This document shows positions 1 to 6,415 of a stretch of 13,588 nucleotides of DNA, in pieces (positions within the stretch are counted from its first letter, which is position 1; the number at the start of each line of letters is the position of its first letter). The stretch spans positions 1 through 13,588 of the forward strand of contig DATADD010000139.1 in NCBI GenBank assembly GCA_036258675.1, read 5' to 3'. This DNA comes from DATADD01 sp036258675 (GTDB lineage Bacteria > Actinomycetota > CADDZG01 > WHSQ01). A model generated the notes under the pieces. That model was given only the letters and a program-made list of their open reading frames with translations. It searched no databases and was not told the origin of the DNA. A program made the position numbers and the translations under genes.

Positions 1-566
1 TGGGGGGACCCGCCGCGGCCGGCCTCGCCCTCGCAGCGGGCGCGGGAGCGTCCGCCGCGTGGGTCGCCCTCCAGGGACGCCGCGCCCTGCGGTGGCTGCG
101 TCCAACACCCGCGCAACCGGCCGACGCCCCGCGCCTCCTCAACCTCGTCGAGGGCCTGGCGACGAGGGTGGGCGGCCCCGTCCCCTCGATCTGGATCGCG
201 GACGGGCACGGCCGCAACGCGCTCGTGTGTCGATCGGGGGGCCCGCGCGTCGTCGTCACCCGCGCCCTCGTGGAGGAGGCGACCCGCACCGAGCTGGAGG
301 CCGTCGTCGCGCACTGCCTCGTGAGGCTGCAGCGCCCGCTCCTGAGGGAGTCCCTCGGCGCCGCCTTCGGACCGCCCGCGACCACGCTCGCGGTCGACAC
401 CGCCCTCGACGCGCGCGCCGCCGCCATGACCCGTTACCCGCCCGGCCTCGCCGCGGCCGTGTCGAAGTCCGACGACCCCTCCCGCCTGCGCCCCTTCTGG
501 TTCGCCGCGGAGGGCCCCTCGCACAGGTCTCGGCGCGACCGGCTCGACGCGCTCGCCGACCTGTGA
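1..566 (+). CDS. M48 (HtpX-like) membrane peptidase homologue, probably catalytically dead; 5' end outside window
   Basis: The reading frame is open from base 3 at the left edge to the TGA at 564-566 (187 codons visible), so the start lies upstream. A hydrophobic Ala/Leu/Val stretch at visible residues 5-23 looks like the end of a membrane segment. The rest follows the M48/HtpX layout: a PRLLNLVEGLA helix, VGGPVPSIWI, a conserved N-A pair, VVVTRALVE, then ELEAVVAH, and later TRYPPGL and a C-terminal R-x-x-R-L-x-A-L segment. The family uses HExxH plus a downstream ExxxD/EAD glutamate to bind zinc. Here HExxH reads HCLVR (312-326), and the EAD position reads ALD (402-410). Only the first His and the Asp remain, so metalloprotease activity is unlikely. 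Family assignment rests on these motifs; loss of activity is inference. A frameshift is unlikely because conserved blocks on both sides share one frame. Confidence 0.72.
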   Translation, partial: GGPAAAGLALAAGAGASAAWVALQGRRALRWLRPTPAQPADAPRLLNLVEGLATRVGGPVPSIWIADGHGRNALVCRSGGPRVVVTRALVEEATRTELEAVVAHCLVRLQRPLLRESLGAAFGPPATTLAVDTALDARAAAMTRYPPGLAAAVSKSDDPSRLRPFWFAAEGPSHRSRRDRLDALADL

Positions 567-574
567 GCGCCATT

Positions 575-590
575 TCCGCGACCTCGCGGA
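575..590 (+). terminator. candidate terminator hairpin after the M48-like gene
   Basis: TCCGCG-acct-CGCGGA is a perfect 6-bp stem with a 4-base loop, starting 9 bases after the stop codon. No T-run follows, so if it acts as a terminator it is of the GC-hairpin type often proposed for actinobacteria. The position fits; the function is inferred. Confidence 0.35.
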
Positions 591-739
591 GGGCCCGTGG
601 TAACTTGCCGCGCCCGAGGGCCAACTCGACGCGCCCCGCGCGTCCGGCCGCCGCGCCGGGCGGCGACGCCGCTCGACCGTAACCACGGACTCGGCCGCGG
701 CGTCCACGACAAGCACCGACGACGGGAGGTCGCGCCGGC

Positions 740-1777
740 ATGCCGACACAGATGAGGGCCGCAGCCATCGCAGGCGGGGTCCTCGTCGTGGCCGTCGTCG
801 TCTTCTTCCTCCTCGGCGGCGGCGAGGAGGTCCCCGGGCTCGGAGCCGTGCTCGAGCCGAAGACGTGCCCGCTCACCGGCGAGGAGCCCAGGAGCGACAA
901 GGCGCTCGATCGCGCCGCGGTGGCGATCAAGGTGGAGAACGCGGCGGTCGCCTATCCCCTGTCGGGACTGGAGGACGCCGACATCGTCTTCGAGGAGGCG
1001 GTGGAGGGAGGCATCACTCGCTTCTTGGCCGTCTACCACTGCAACGACACGAGCAAGGCGGGGCCGGTCCGCAGCGCGCGCCTCGTCGACCCGGCGATCA
1101 TGACGCCGCTCACGCGCGTGCTCGCGTTCTCGGGCGCCAACAACCCCGTCATGCAGGCGCTGAAGAGGGCCGATGTCGTCGCGATCCAGGAGAGCGAGGC
1201 GGGCTCCGCGATGCAGCGGATCGCGCGCGCGGGGATCAGCTCGGAGCACACCCTGTACGCCGACTCGGCCAAGGTCAGAAAGGTCGCGGCGAAGAGGTTC
1301 TCCGACCCTCCCGAGGAGGGGTCGTACTCCTTCGGCGACGTCCCCCAAGGGGCGAAGAGGGCAACGAGCGTGTCGATCAGCTTCAGCGGCGCAACCACGA
1401 TCGACTACGAGTGGAGGGACGGAAGGTGGCTGCGGTCGCAGAACGGCGCGCCGTTCAAAGCCGAGTCCGGCGGCCAGATCGCGGTCGACAACGTGCTCAT
1501 CGAGGAGCACGAGGTCAACTTCTCGGACACGATCGTCGACGTCGCCGGGAACCCGTCCGTCGAGATCGCCGACGTGACCGGCTCGGGGCGCGCCGCGTTG
1601 TTCCGCAACGGCCGGGTCATCAAGGGCCGGTGGGTGCGCGAGTCCGTGGACGACCCGGTGCGTTTCGAGACGAGGTCGGGCGACGACATGGTCCTGCAGC
1701 CCGGGACCACGTGGGTCCACCTCGTCCCGAACGGCAAGGGCGACGTGAAGGGGTCGTTCTCCTATGAGAAGAGGTAG
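740..1777 (+). CDS. DUF3048 (YerB-like) protein, N-terminally membrane-anchored
   Basis: 345 residues starting at ATG, with GGGAGG at 724-729 as ribosome binding site. Residues 7-25 form one hydrophobic segment without a lipobox cysteine, so this copy is probably anchored by an uncleaved signal or TM helix with the body outside the membrane. The body carries DUF3048 landmarks: PLTGEEP (44-50), VAIKVEN, SGLEDADIVFEE, VEGGITRFLAVYHC (88-101) and GPVRSAR, then a C-terminal domain with FRNGRVIKGRW. B. subtilis YerB is the named family member; the biochemical role is unknown. The only cysteines are C43 and C101, both conserved with the same spacing in the next gene, which suggests a disulfide. The next gene starts inside this one (14-base overlap), so the two are co-transcribed and probably translationally coupled. 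Confidence 0.85.
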   Translation: MPTQMRAAAIAGGVLVVAVVVFFLLGGGEEVPGLGAVLEPKTCPLTGEEPRSDKALDRAAVAIKVENAAVAYPLSGLEDADIVFEEAVEGGITRFLAVYHCNDTSKAGPVRSARLVDPAIMTPLTRVLAFSGANNPVMQALKRADVVAIQESEAGSAMQRIARAGISSEHTLYADSAKVRKVAAKRFSDPPEEGSYSFGDVPQGAKRATSVSISFSGATTIDYEWRDGRWLRSQNGAPFKAESGGQIAVDNVLIEEHEVNFSDTIVDVAGNPSVEIADVTGSGRAALFRNGRVIKGRWVRESVDDPVRFETRSGDDMVLQPGTTWVHLVPNGKGDVKGSFSYEKR

Positions 1778-2807
1778 GGGCGCGCCCGCCGCGATCCTGG
1801 CGTGCCTGTTGATCGCGGTCGCGTCCGCCGCGTGCAGCGACGACGATCCCGCCCCGGCGGCGGCCGAGCGCCCCGCGTCGGAGCCCTCCCAACCCGAGCC
1901 CGACCCCGTGTGCCCGCTCACCGGCGAGGAGCCGCCCAAGGGCGTCTCGCTGGAGCGGGAGGCGATCGCGGTCAAGGTCGAGAACTCCGAGGCATCTCGT
2001 CCCCAGAGCGGGCTCGAGGACGCGGACGTGGTCTTCGAGGAGATCGTCGAGGGAGGCATCACCCGGTTCATGGCGGTCTATCACTGCGGCGACGCCAAGA
2101 AGGTCGGCCCCGTCCGCAGCGCGCGCTTCGACGACCCCAAGATCGCGCTGCCGTTCACGAACGTGATCGCCTACTCGGGGTCGAACAAGATCGTCGACGC
2201 GGAGCTGAAGAAAAAGAAGATGGTCCGTCTCAACGAGCTCAACGAATCGAACGCCTTCTTCCGGGTCCCGCCCGGTGTGCTCGACGTGCACAACCTGTTC
2301 ACGAACGTGGCGCGCCTGCGCGCGGCGGCCAAGGGCCCGCGCGTGCATGCGCCGAAGAACGCGTTCGAGTTCGGGCGCCTGGACAAGGGAGCGAAGAGGG
2401 CGCGTCGCGTCACCGTCCATTTCAACGCCTCGAACGCGGTCGAATACCGCTGGAGGGGCGGCCTGTGGAAGCGTTGGGAGGCCGGTGCGCCGTTCAGGTC
2501 GGCCACGGCAGGTCAGATCGGCGTCCCCAACGTCCTCGTCCAACAGGTCGAGGTGAACAACTCGAAGAAGATCGTCGACCCCGCCGGCAACCCCTCGCCC
2601 GACATCGCGCTCGAGGGCAAGGGGACCGTATGGCTGTTACGCGATGGCCGCGTCATCAAGGGCACGTGGCGGGTGTCCAAGACCGGCGACGCTCCCGTCT
2701 ACCGGACGAGGAAAGGCGACCCACTCCTTTTCGATGTGGGTCCGACATGGGTCGAGCTGGTCCCCTCGCGCAAGGGCGAGGTCAAGGGCTCGGTCGACAT
2801 CCGCTGA
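1764..2807 (+). CDS. DUF3048 (YerB-like) lipoprotein, paralogue of the preceding gene
   Basis: 347 residues. The ATG at 1764 overlaps the end of the previous gene by 14 bases, with AAGGGG (1748-1753) as likely ribosome binding site. The N-terminus is a lipoprotein signal: Arg residues, a hydrophobic core at 8-20, then SAAC with lipid-acceptor C24 followed by SDDD. A low-complexity Pro/Glu/Ala linker (about 28-48) leads to the DUF3048 body: CPLTGEEP (50-57), VAVKVEN-like and SGLEDADVVFEE blocks, VEGGITRF, YHC (C108), GPVRSAR, and near the end RDGRVIKGTW. It shares these blocks with the upstream gene, so the pair is a tandem duplication. After lipidation, C50 and C108 are the only other extracellular cysteines. 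Function is unknown; an envelope role is inferred from the lipobox. Confidence 0.87.
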   Translation: MRRGRGAPAAILACLLIAVASAACSDDDPAPAAAERPASEPSQPEPDPVCPLTGEEPPKGVSLEREAIAVKVENSEASRPQSGLEDADVVFEEIVEGGITRFMAVYHCGDAKKVGPVRSARFDDPKIALPFTNVIAYSGSNKIVDAELKKKKMVRLNELNESNAFFRVPPGVLDVHNLFTNVARLRAAAKGPRVHAPKNAFEFGRLDKGAKRARRVTVHFNASNAVEYRWRGGLWKRWEAGAPFRSATAGQIGVPNVLVQQVEVNNSKKIVDPAGNPSPDIALEGKGTVWLLRDGRVIKGTWRVSKTGDAPVYRTRKGDPLLFDVGPTWVELVPSRKGEVKGSVDIR

Positions 2808-2842
2808 CCCGAAGCGCCCGCGGGAGCTCGATGCGCCCCTGG

Positions 2843-2848
2843 TAGCAT
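2843..2848 (+). promoter_or_regulatory. candidate -10 box for pdxS-pdxT-yebC
   Basis: TAGCAT fits the actinobacterial TANNNT -10 pattern and lies 86 bases before the pdxS start. No convincing -35 hexamer is seen at 16-18 bases upstream. A 6-bp hairpin in the predicted leader follows at 2863-2881. Assignment is by pattern only. Confidence 0.3.
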
Positions 2849-2862
2849 GAGGGTTCGGGCGG

Positions 2863-2881
2863 GGTCGGTGTCATGCCGACC
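2863..2881 (+). other. hairpin in the pdxS leader
   Basis: GGTCGG-tgtcatg-CCGACC is a perfect 6-bp stem with a 7-base loop between the candidate -10 box and pdxS. I recognise no known riboswitch here. It could be a chance structure in GC-rich DNA. Confidence 0.25.
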
Positions 2882-2934
2882 GTACGGGGCGGGAGACCGG
2901 CCCGGGAACCCGATCACGAGGACAGGTGAGCGCG

Positions 2935-3831
2935 ATGGCCACAGCTTTCGAGGAGACGGGTGGAGCGCGCGTCAAGCGCGGGCTCGCGGAGATGCTCAAG
3001 GGCGGCGTCATCATGGACGTCACGACCGCGGATCAGGCTCGCATCGCGGAAGAGGCCGGCGCGGTCGCGGTCATGGCTCTCGAGCGCGTCCCGGCCGACA
3101 TCCGATCCGAGGGCGGCGTCGCGCGCATGGCGGATCCCGAGAAGGTGTCCGAGATCGTCGAGGCGGTGTCGGTCCCGGTGATGGCGAAATGCCGCATCGG
3201 TCACTTCGCGGAGGCCCAGGTGCTGCAGAGCCTCGGCGTCGACTACATAGACGAGTCCGAGGTCCTCACGCCCGCGGACGAGGCCAACCACGTCTACAAG
3301 TGGGACTTCACCGTGCCCTTCGTGTGCGGTGCGACGAACCTGGGGGAAGCGCTGCGCCGGCTCGGCGAGGGCGCGGCCATGATCCGCTCGAAAGGCGAAG
3401 CCGGCACGGGCAACGTGGTCGAGGCCGTGCGGCACATGCGGGCGATCACAGCGGAGATCAAGAGGCTCACGACCCTCCGGCCGGAGGAGCTGATGGCAGC
3501 CGCCAAGGAGCTGCGCGCCCCGTTCGAGCTCGTGCGCGAGGTGGCGGAGAGCGGCAGGTTGCCGGTCGTCCTGTTCACCGCGGGCGGGATCGCAACGCCG
3601 GCGGACGCGGCCCTCATGATGCAGCTCGGCGCCGACGGCGTCTTCGTCGGCTCCGGGATCTTCAAGTCGGGCGACCCCGCGACGCGGGCGCGCGCCATCG
3701 TCGAGGCGACGACCTACTTCGAGGACGCGGACATCGTCGCCAAGGTGTCGCGCGGGCTCGGGGAAGCCATGGTCGGGGTGGGCCTCGACCAGGTCCCGCC
3801 CGCCGAGAGGCTGGCGGCGCGCGGCTGGTAG
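2935..3831 (+). CDS. pdxS: pyridoxal 5'-phosphate synthase lyase subunit PdxS
   Basis: 298 residues. PdxS condenses ribose 5-phosphate, glyceraldehyde 3-phosphate and ammonia (from PdxT) into pyridoxal phosphate in the cytoplasm; it forms dodecamers decorated by PdxT. The (beta/alpha)8 barrel sequence is highly typical: RVKRGLAEMLKGGVIMDV, VMALERVPADIR, AKCRIGHFAEAQ, IRSKGEAGTGNVVEAVRHMR, FTAGGIATPADAALMMQLGADGVFVGSGIFKS. The conserved catalytic Asp is D28, and the two lysines that carry the sugar-derived intermediates are K85 and K153. I chose ATG 2935 because GAGGACAGG (2918-2926) sits 8 bases before it; an in-frame GTG at 2926 would add three residues but leaves almost no room for a ribosome binding site. 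pdxT follows after 4 bases. Confidence 0.98.
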   Translation: MATAFEETGGARVKRGLAEMLKGGVIMDVTTADQARIAEEAGAVAVMALERVPADIRSEGGVARMADPEKVSEIVEAVSVPVMAKCRIGHFAEAQVLQSLGVDYIDESEVLTPADEANHVYKWDFTVPFVCGATNLGEALRRLGEGAAMIRSKGEAGTGNVVEAVRHMRAITAEIKRLTTLRPEELMAAAKELRAPFELVREVAESGRLPVVLFTAGGIATPADAALMMQLGADGVFVGSGIFKSGDPATRARAIVEATTYFEDADIVAKVSRGLGEAMVGVGLDQVPPAERLAARGW

Positions 3832-3835
3832 CACC

Positions 3836-4411
3836 GTGAAGGTGGGGGTGCTGGGGCTCCAGGGGGACGTACGCGAGCACGTGCGCGCTCTGGAGGCCGC
3901 GGGCGCGCACCCCATCGTCGTCAAGCGACCGCACGAGGTCGACACCGTCGACGGGCTCGTCCTCCCAGGGGGGGAGTCCACGACCATCGGCAAGCTGCTC
4001 GACCGCTTCGGCCTGCTCGGGCCGATCGCCCAGCGCGCGCGCGCGGGGATGCCGTTGTACGGCACCTGCGCGGGACTGATACTCATGGCGCGCGACGTGG
4101 TCGGCCGGGAGGGCGCGCCGCACAAGCTCGCCGTCTTGGACGTCGTGGTGCGACGCAACGCCTATGGACGTCAGGTGGACTCGTTCGAGACGGACCTAGA
4201 GGTATCGGGTCTCGAGAGGCCCTTCCGGGCGGTGTTCATCCGCGCCCCCGCGATCGAGAGCGCTCGCGACGGCGTCGAGGTCCTCGCCCGCCACGACGAC
4301 GCGCCGGTGCTCGTGCGCCAGGAGCGCCTGCTCGCGTCGAGCTTCCACCCCGAGATGACCGGAGACGGCCGCATCCACGAGCTCTTCGTCGACATGGTCG
4401 AGGAGTCCTGA
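3836..4411 (+). CDS. pdxT: pyridoxal 5'-phosphate synthase glutaminase subunit PdxT
   Basis: 191 residues, GTG start 4 bases after the pdxS stop. PdxT is a class I glutamine amidotransferase that hydrolyses glutamine and passes ammonia to PdxS. The N-terminus VGVLGLQGDVREH and the LPGGESTTIGKLL oxyanion/glutamine region are typical. The catalytic triad is visible: C78 in YGTCAGL, and H171 and E173 in SFHPEMTGD. Length matches the family (about 190 to 200). The stop TGA overlaps the yebC ATG by one base (TGATG), implying coupled translation along pdxS-pdxT-yebC. Confidence 0.98.
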   Translation: MKVGVLGLQGDVREHVRALEAAGAHPIVVKRPHEVDTVDGLVLPGGESTTIGKLLDRFGLLGPIAQRARAGMPLYGTCAGLILMARDVVGREGAPHKLAVLDVVVRRNAYGRQVDSFETDLEVSGLERPFRAVFIRAPAIESARDGVEVLARHDDAPVLVRQERLLASSFHPEMTGDGRIHELFVDMVEES

Positions 4412-5187
4412 TGTCGGGTCACTCCAAGTGGTCGACCATCAAGAGGAAGAAGGGCGCCGCCGACGCGCAGCGGTCGCGCCTGTGGGGCAAGCTGCTGCGC
4501 TACGTGGAGGTCGCCGCCCGCGACGGCGGAGGCAACGTGGACGCCAATCCGACACTCGCTTCGGCTGTGCAGAAGGCCAAGGAGAGCTCGGTGCCCAACG
4601 ACAACATCGAGCGGGCTATCAAGCGGGGCACCGGCGAGCTCCAGGGGGAGACCTACGACGAGGTCTCCTACGAGGGCTACGGCCCGGGCGGGGTCGCCAT
4701 CCTCGTGCGCTGTCTCACGACGAACCGGAACCGCGCCGCGCAGGACGTGCGCGGCGCCTTCAACGGCGGCGGCGGCAAACTGGCCGAGCCGGGCTCGGTC
4801 GCGTGGATGTTCGAGCCCAAGGGCCTGATCGTCGTGTCGGGCACGGCGGAGGACGACGTCTTCCTCGTCGCCGTCGACGCGGGCGCGGAGGACGTGCGCT
4901 CGACGCGCGTCCCCGGGGACGAGGGGTCCGCCGCAAACGGCGGCACCGTGGTCGAGGTCGTGACCGCGCCCGACGCGCTCGCACGCGTGCGTGCGGCGCT
5001 CGACGAGGCCGGCATCGAGGTGGAGTCGACCGAGCTCACACAGGTGCCGAGATCGACCGTCCCCGTGGAGGGATCGGACGCGAGGCGGCTGCTCCATCTC
5101 GTCGACGCCCTCGAGGAGCTCGACGACGTCCAGGAGGTCCACGCCAACTTCGACATCCCCGACGAGGTCCTGGCCGCCTCCGCGTGA
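4411..5187 (+). CDS. yebC: YebC/PmpR family protein
   Basis: 258 residues, ATG overlapping the pdxT stop. The N-terminus SGHSKWSTIKRKKGAADAQR and the SVPNDNIERAIKRGTGE, YEGYGPGG and NRNRAAQDVR blocks are YebC signatures, and the length is typical. The three-domain family was long annotated as a transcriptional regulator (PmpR in Pseudomonas); newer work links YebC proteins to the ribosome, easing stalls at proline-rich stretches. Which role applies here cannot be told from sequence. Its place between pdxT and ruvC is the usual actinobacterial one. A 142-base gap with a hairpin and an SOS box separates it from ruvC. Confidence 0.96.
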   Translation: MSGHSKWSTIKRKKGAADAQRSRLWGKLLRYVEVAARDGGGNVDANPTLASAVQKAKESSVPNDNIERAIKRGTGELQGETYDEVSYEGYGPGGVAILVRCLTTNRNRAAQDVRGAFNGGGGKLAEPGSVAWMFEPKGLIVVSGTAEDDVFLVAVDAGAEDVRSTRVPGDEGSAANGGTVVEVVTAPDALARVRAALDEAGIEVESTELTQVPRSTVPVEGSDARRLLHLVDALEELDDVQEVHANFDIPDEVLAASA

Positions 5188-5253
5188 GACCGGCGGATGC
5201 CGGATCCGCGTTGCGCGCTCCGCCCCCGGATCGGCGCCCGGCGGCCATATCCC

Positions 5254-5276
5254 GGGGTTCGACTCACCCCTGCTTT
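5254..5276 (+). terminator. candidate terminator after yebC
   Basis: GGGGT (5254-5258), a 7-base loop, then ACCCC (5266-5270), followed by TGCTTT. The 5-bp stem with a short T-rich tail resembles a weak intrinsic terminator and would separate pdxST-yebC from the SOS-controlled ruv operon. It partly overlaps the proposed ruvC promoter. Confidence 0.35.
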
Positions 5277-5281
5277 AGTGT
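5276..5281 (+). promoter_or_regulatory. candidate -10 box of the ruvCAB operon
   Basis: TAGTGT fits TANNNT and would start transcription near 5288, exactly where the LexA box begins. An overlapping alternative is TTTAGT at 5274-5279 with an upstream TG (extended -10). No good -35 is seen. Confidence 0.35.
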
Positions 5282-5287
5282 GGGCTG

Positions 5288-5301
5288 CGAACAGGCGTTC
5301 G
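5288..5301 (+). promoter_or_regulatory. LexA-binding SOS box upstream of ruvC
   Basis: CGAAC-AGGC-GTTCG is a perfect match to the CGAAC-N4-GTTCG LexA operator of Gram-positive bacteria including mycobacteria. It is a perfect 5+5 palindrome with a 4-base centre, 28 bases before the ruvC start and just after the candidate -10 box, so bound LexA would block initiation. ruv genes are known SOS members in several bacteria, which agrees. Confidence 0.85.
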
Positions 5302-5329
5302 TATCGTCGCTCTCGGGCTGGGAGGCTCT

Positions 5330-5827
5330 GTGCGCGTGATCGGCATCGACCCCGGGGTGGCCGTCACCGGCTACGCGGTCGTGGAGCGGGTCGGCTCGAG
5401 GACGCGGGCGCTCGACGTCGGGATCGTCCGGACGAGACCCGGGGCCCAGGCGCAGCGCTTGCTCGAGCTCGAGGACGGCATCGACAAGGTCCTCGTCCGT
5501 CACCGGCCGGACGCGGCCGCGGTCGAGCGGGTCTTCTTCAACGCGAACGTCCGCACCGCGATGGCGGTGGGACAGGCCTCCGGAGTGGCGCTCGCCGCCG
5601 CGGCGCGCCGAGAGATCGAGGTGGTCGACTACACACCCCTCGAGGTGAAGCTCTCCGTGGTCGGGTACGGGGCGGCGACGAAGCACCAGGTGCAGACGAT
5701 GGTCGCCCGGCTCCTCGGGCTCGCGCGGGCGCCCGCGCCTCCCGACGCGGCCGACGCGTGCGCGCTCGCGATCTGTCACCTCAGCCGGGGCGCGCTGCGG
5801 GACGCGGTGGACAGGGCACTGGCGTGA
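5330..5827 (+). CDS. ruvC: Holliday junction endonuclease RuvC
   Basis: 165 residues. RuvC is a dimeric RNase H-fold nuclease that cuts Holliday junctions symmetrically with RuvAB. The four acidic catalytic residues are visible: D7 in GIDPG, E66 in AVERVFF, and D139 and D142 in PPDAADACALAICH. ATG-type family start MRVxGIDPG supports GTG 5330; GGGAGG (5320-5325) is close (4 bases), so GTG 5336 is the alternative and would remove two residues. The gene ends in a GTGA overlap with ruvA. The SOS box upstream predicts DNA-damage induction of the whole ruv operon. Confidence 0.97.
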   Translation: MRVIGIDPGVAVTGYAVVERVGSRTRALDVGIVRTRPGAQAQRLLELEDGIDKVLVRHRPDAAAVERVFFNANVRTAMAVGQASGVALAAAARREIEVVDYTPLEVKLSVVGYGAATKHQVQTMVARLLGLARAPAPPDAADACALAICHLSRGALRDAVDRALA

Positions 5828-6396
5828 TCGGGTTCCTGAGAGGCGAGGTCGCGGCACGCGCGCCCGGCACCTGCGTGCTCGACGTAGGAGGCGTGGGCTA
5901 CAGCCTCTCCTGCTCGACGACGACGCTCGCGGCGCTGCCTCGGGCGGGCTCGGCGACCCGGTTGTGGACGCACCTGCACGTGCGCGAGGACGAGCTCGCG
6001 CTATACGGGTTCGCGGAGGAGGACGAGAGGGCCGTGTTCGTGGCGCTCCTCGGCGTCTCGGGCATCGGCCCCAAGGTGGCTCTCTCGCTGTGCTCGGCAC
6101 TGCCCCCCGAGTCGTTCCGGCGCGCGCTCGCGCACGACGACGTGGCCGCGCTCGCGTCGGTGCCCGGGATCGGTCGCAAGACGGCGCAGCGGGTCCTGCT
6201 CGACCTCAAGGAGAAGCTCGCGGGCGCCCCCGCGGCCGCGCCGTTCGGCCCGGAGACCGAGGCCCTCGCTCGCTCCGCGCTCGAGAACCTCGGCTACTCG
6301 GCCGCCGAGGTCCGGAGCGCCCTCGAGAGCCTCGACGGGGAGGCGGGGGACTCCGTCGAGGATGTCGTCCGCTCGGCGCTCAAGGTGCTGGCGTGA
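5824..6396 (+). CDS. ruvA: Holliday junction branch migration subunit RuvA
   Basis: 190 residues; GTG start overlapping the ruvC stop by 4 bases (GTGA). The frame is open much further upstream, but only this start gives the family N-terminus MIGFLRGEV. RuvA tetramers bind the junction and load RuvB. Domain I (OB fold, 1-62) includes the acidic pin E55-D56 that shapes the junction centre and the LYGF motif. Domain II has two helix-hairpin-helix motifs, GVSGIGPK (77-84) and SVPGIGRKTA (112-121), for DNA backbone contact. After a short Ala/Pro linker (about 130-140), domain III (to 190) is the RuvB-binding UBA-like fold. Confidence 0.97.
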   Translation: MIGFLRGEVAARAPGTCVLDVGGVGYSLSCSTTTLAALPRAGSATRLWTHLHVREDELALYGFAEEDERAVFVALLGVSGIGPKVALSLCSALPPESFRRALAHDDVAALASVPGIGRKTAQRVLLDLKEKLAGAPAAAPFGPETEALARSALENLGYSAAEVRSALESLDGEAGDSVEDVVRSALKVLA

Positions 6397-6415
6397 TGGA
6401 CGCGGAGGGGGCCGC

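Noticed and set aside
434..2071. Long minus-strand open frame (545 codons) opposite the M48-like and DUF3048 genes
   Set aside because: Low-complexity Arg/Gly/Asp-rich translation with no family motif; it lies antisense to well-supported genes and is a GC-rich shadow.
2926..2934. Alternative GTG start of pdxS three codons upstream
   Set aside because: GAGGA would be only 3 bases from this start, whereas ATG 2935 has a well-spaced ribosome binding site.
2847..3839. 330-codon plus-strand frame starting before pdxS
   Set aside because: Out of frame with pdxS and made of Arg/Gly/His-rich sequence; pdxS is unmistakable.
5254..5270. tRNA T-arm-like sequence GGGGTTCGACTCACCCC
   Set aside because: No matching acceptor, D or anticodon arms upstream, and the TTCRANY loop register does not give a paired 5-bp stem.
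5197..5823. Apparent N-terminal extension of RuvA by about 209 codons
   Set aside because: It runs out of frame through ruvC; the family N-terminus begins at the GTGA overlap (5824).
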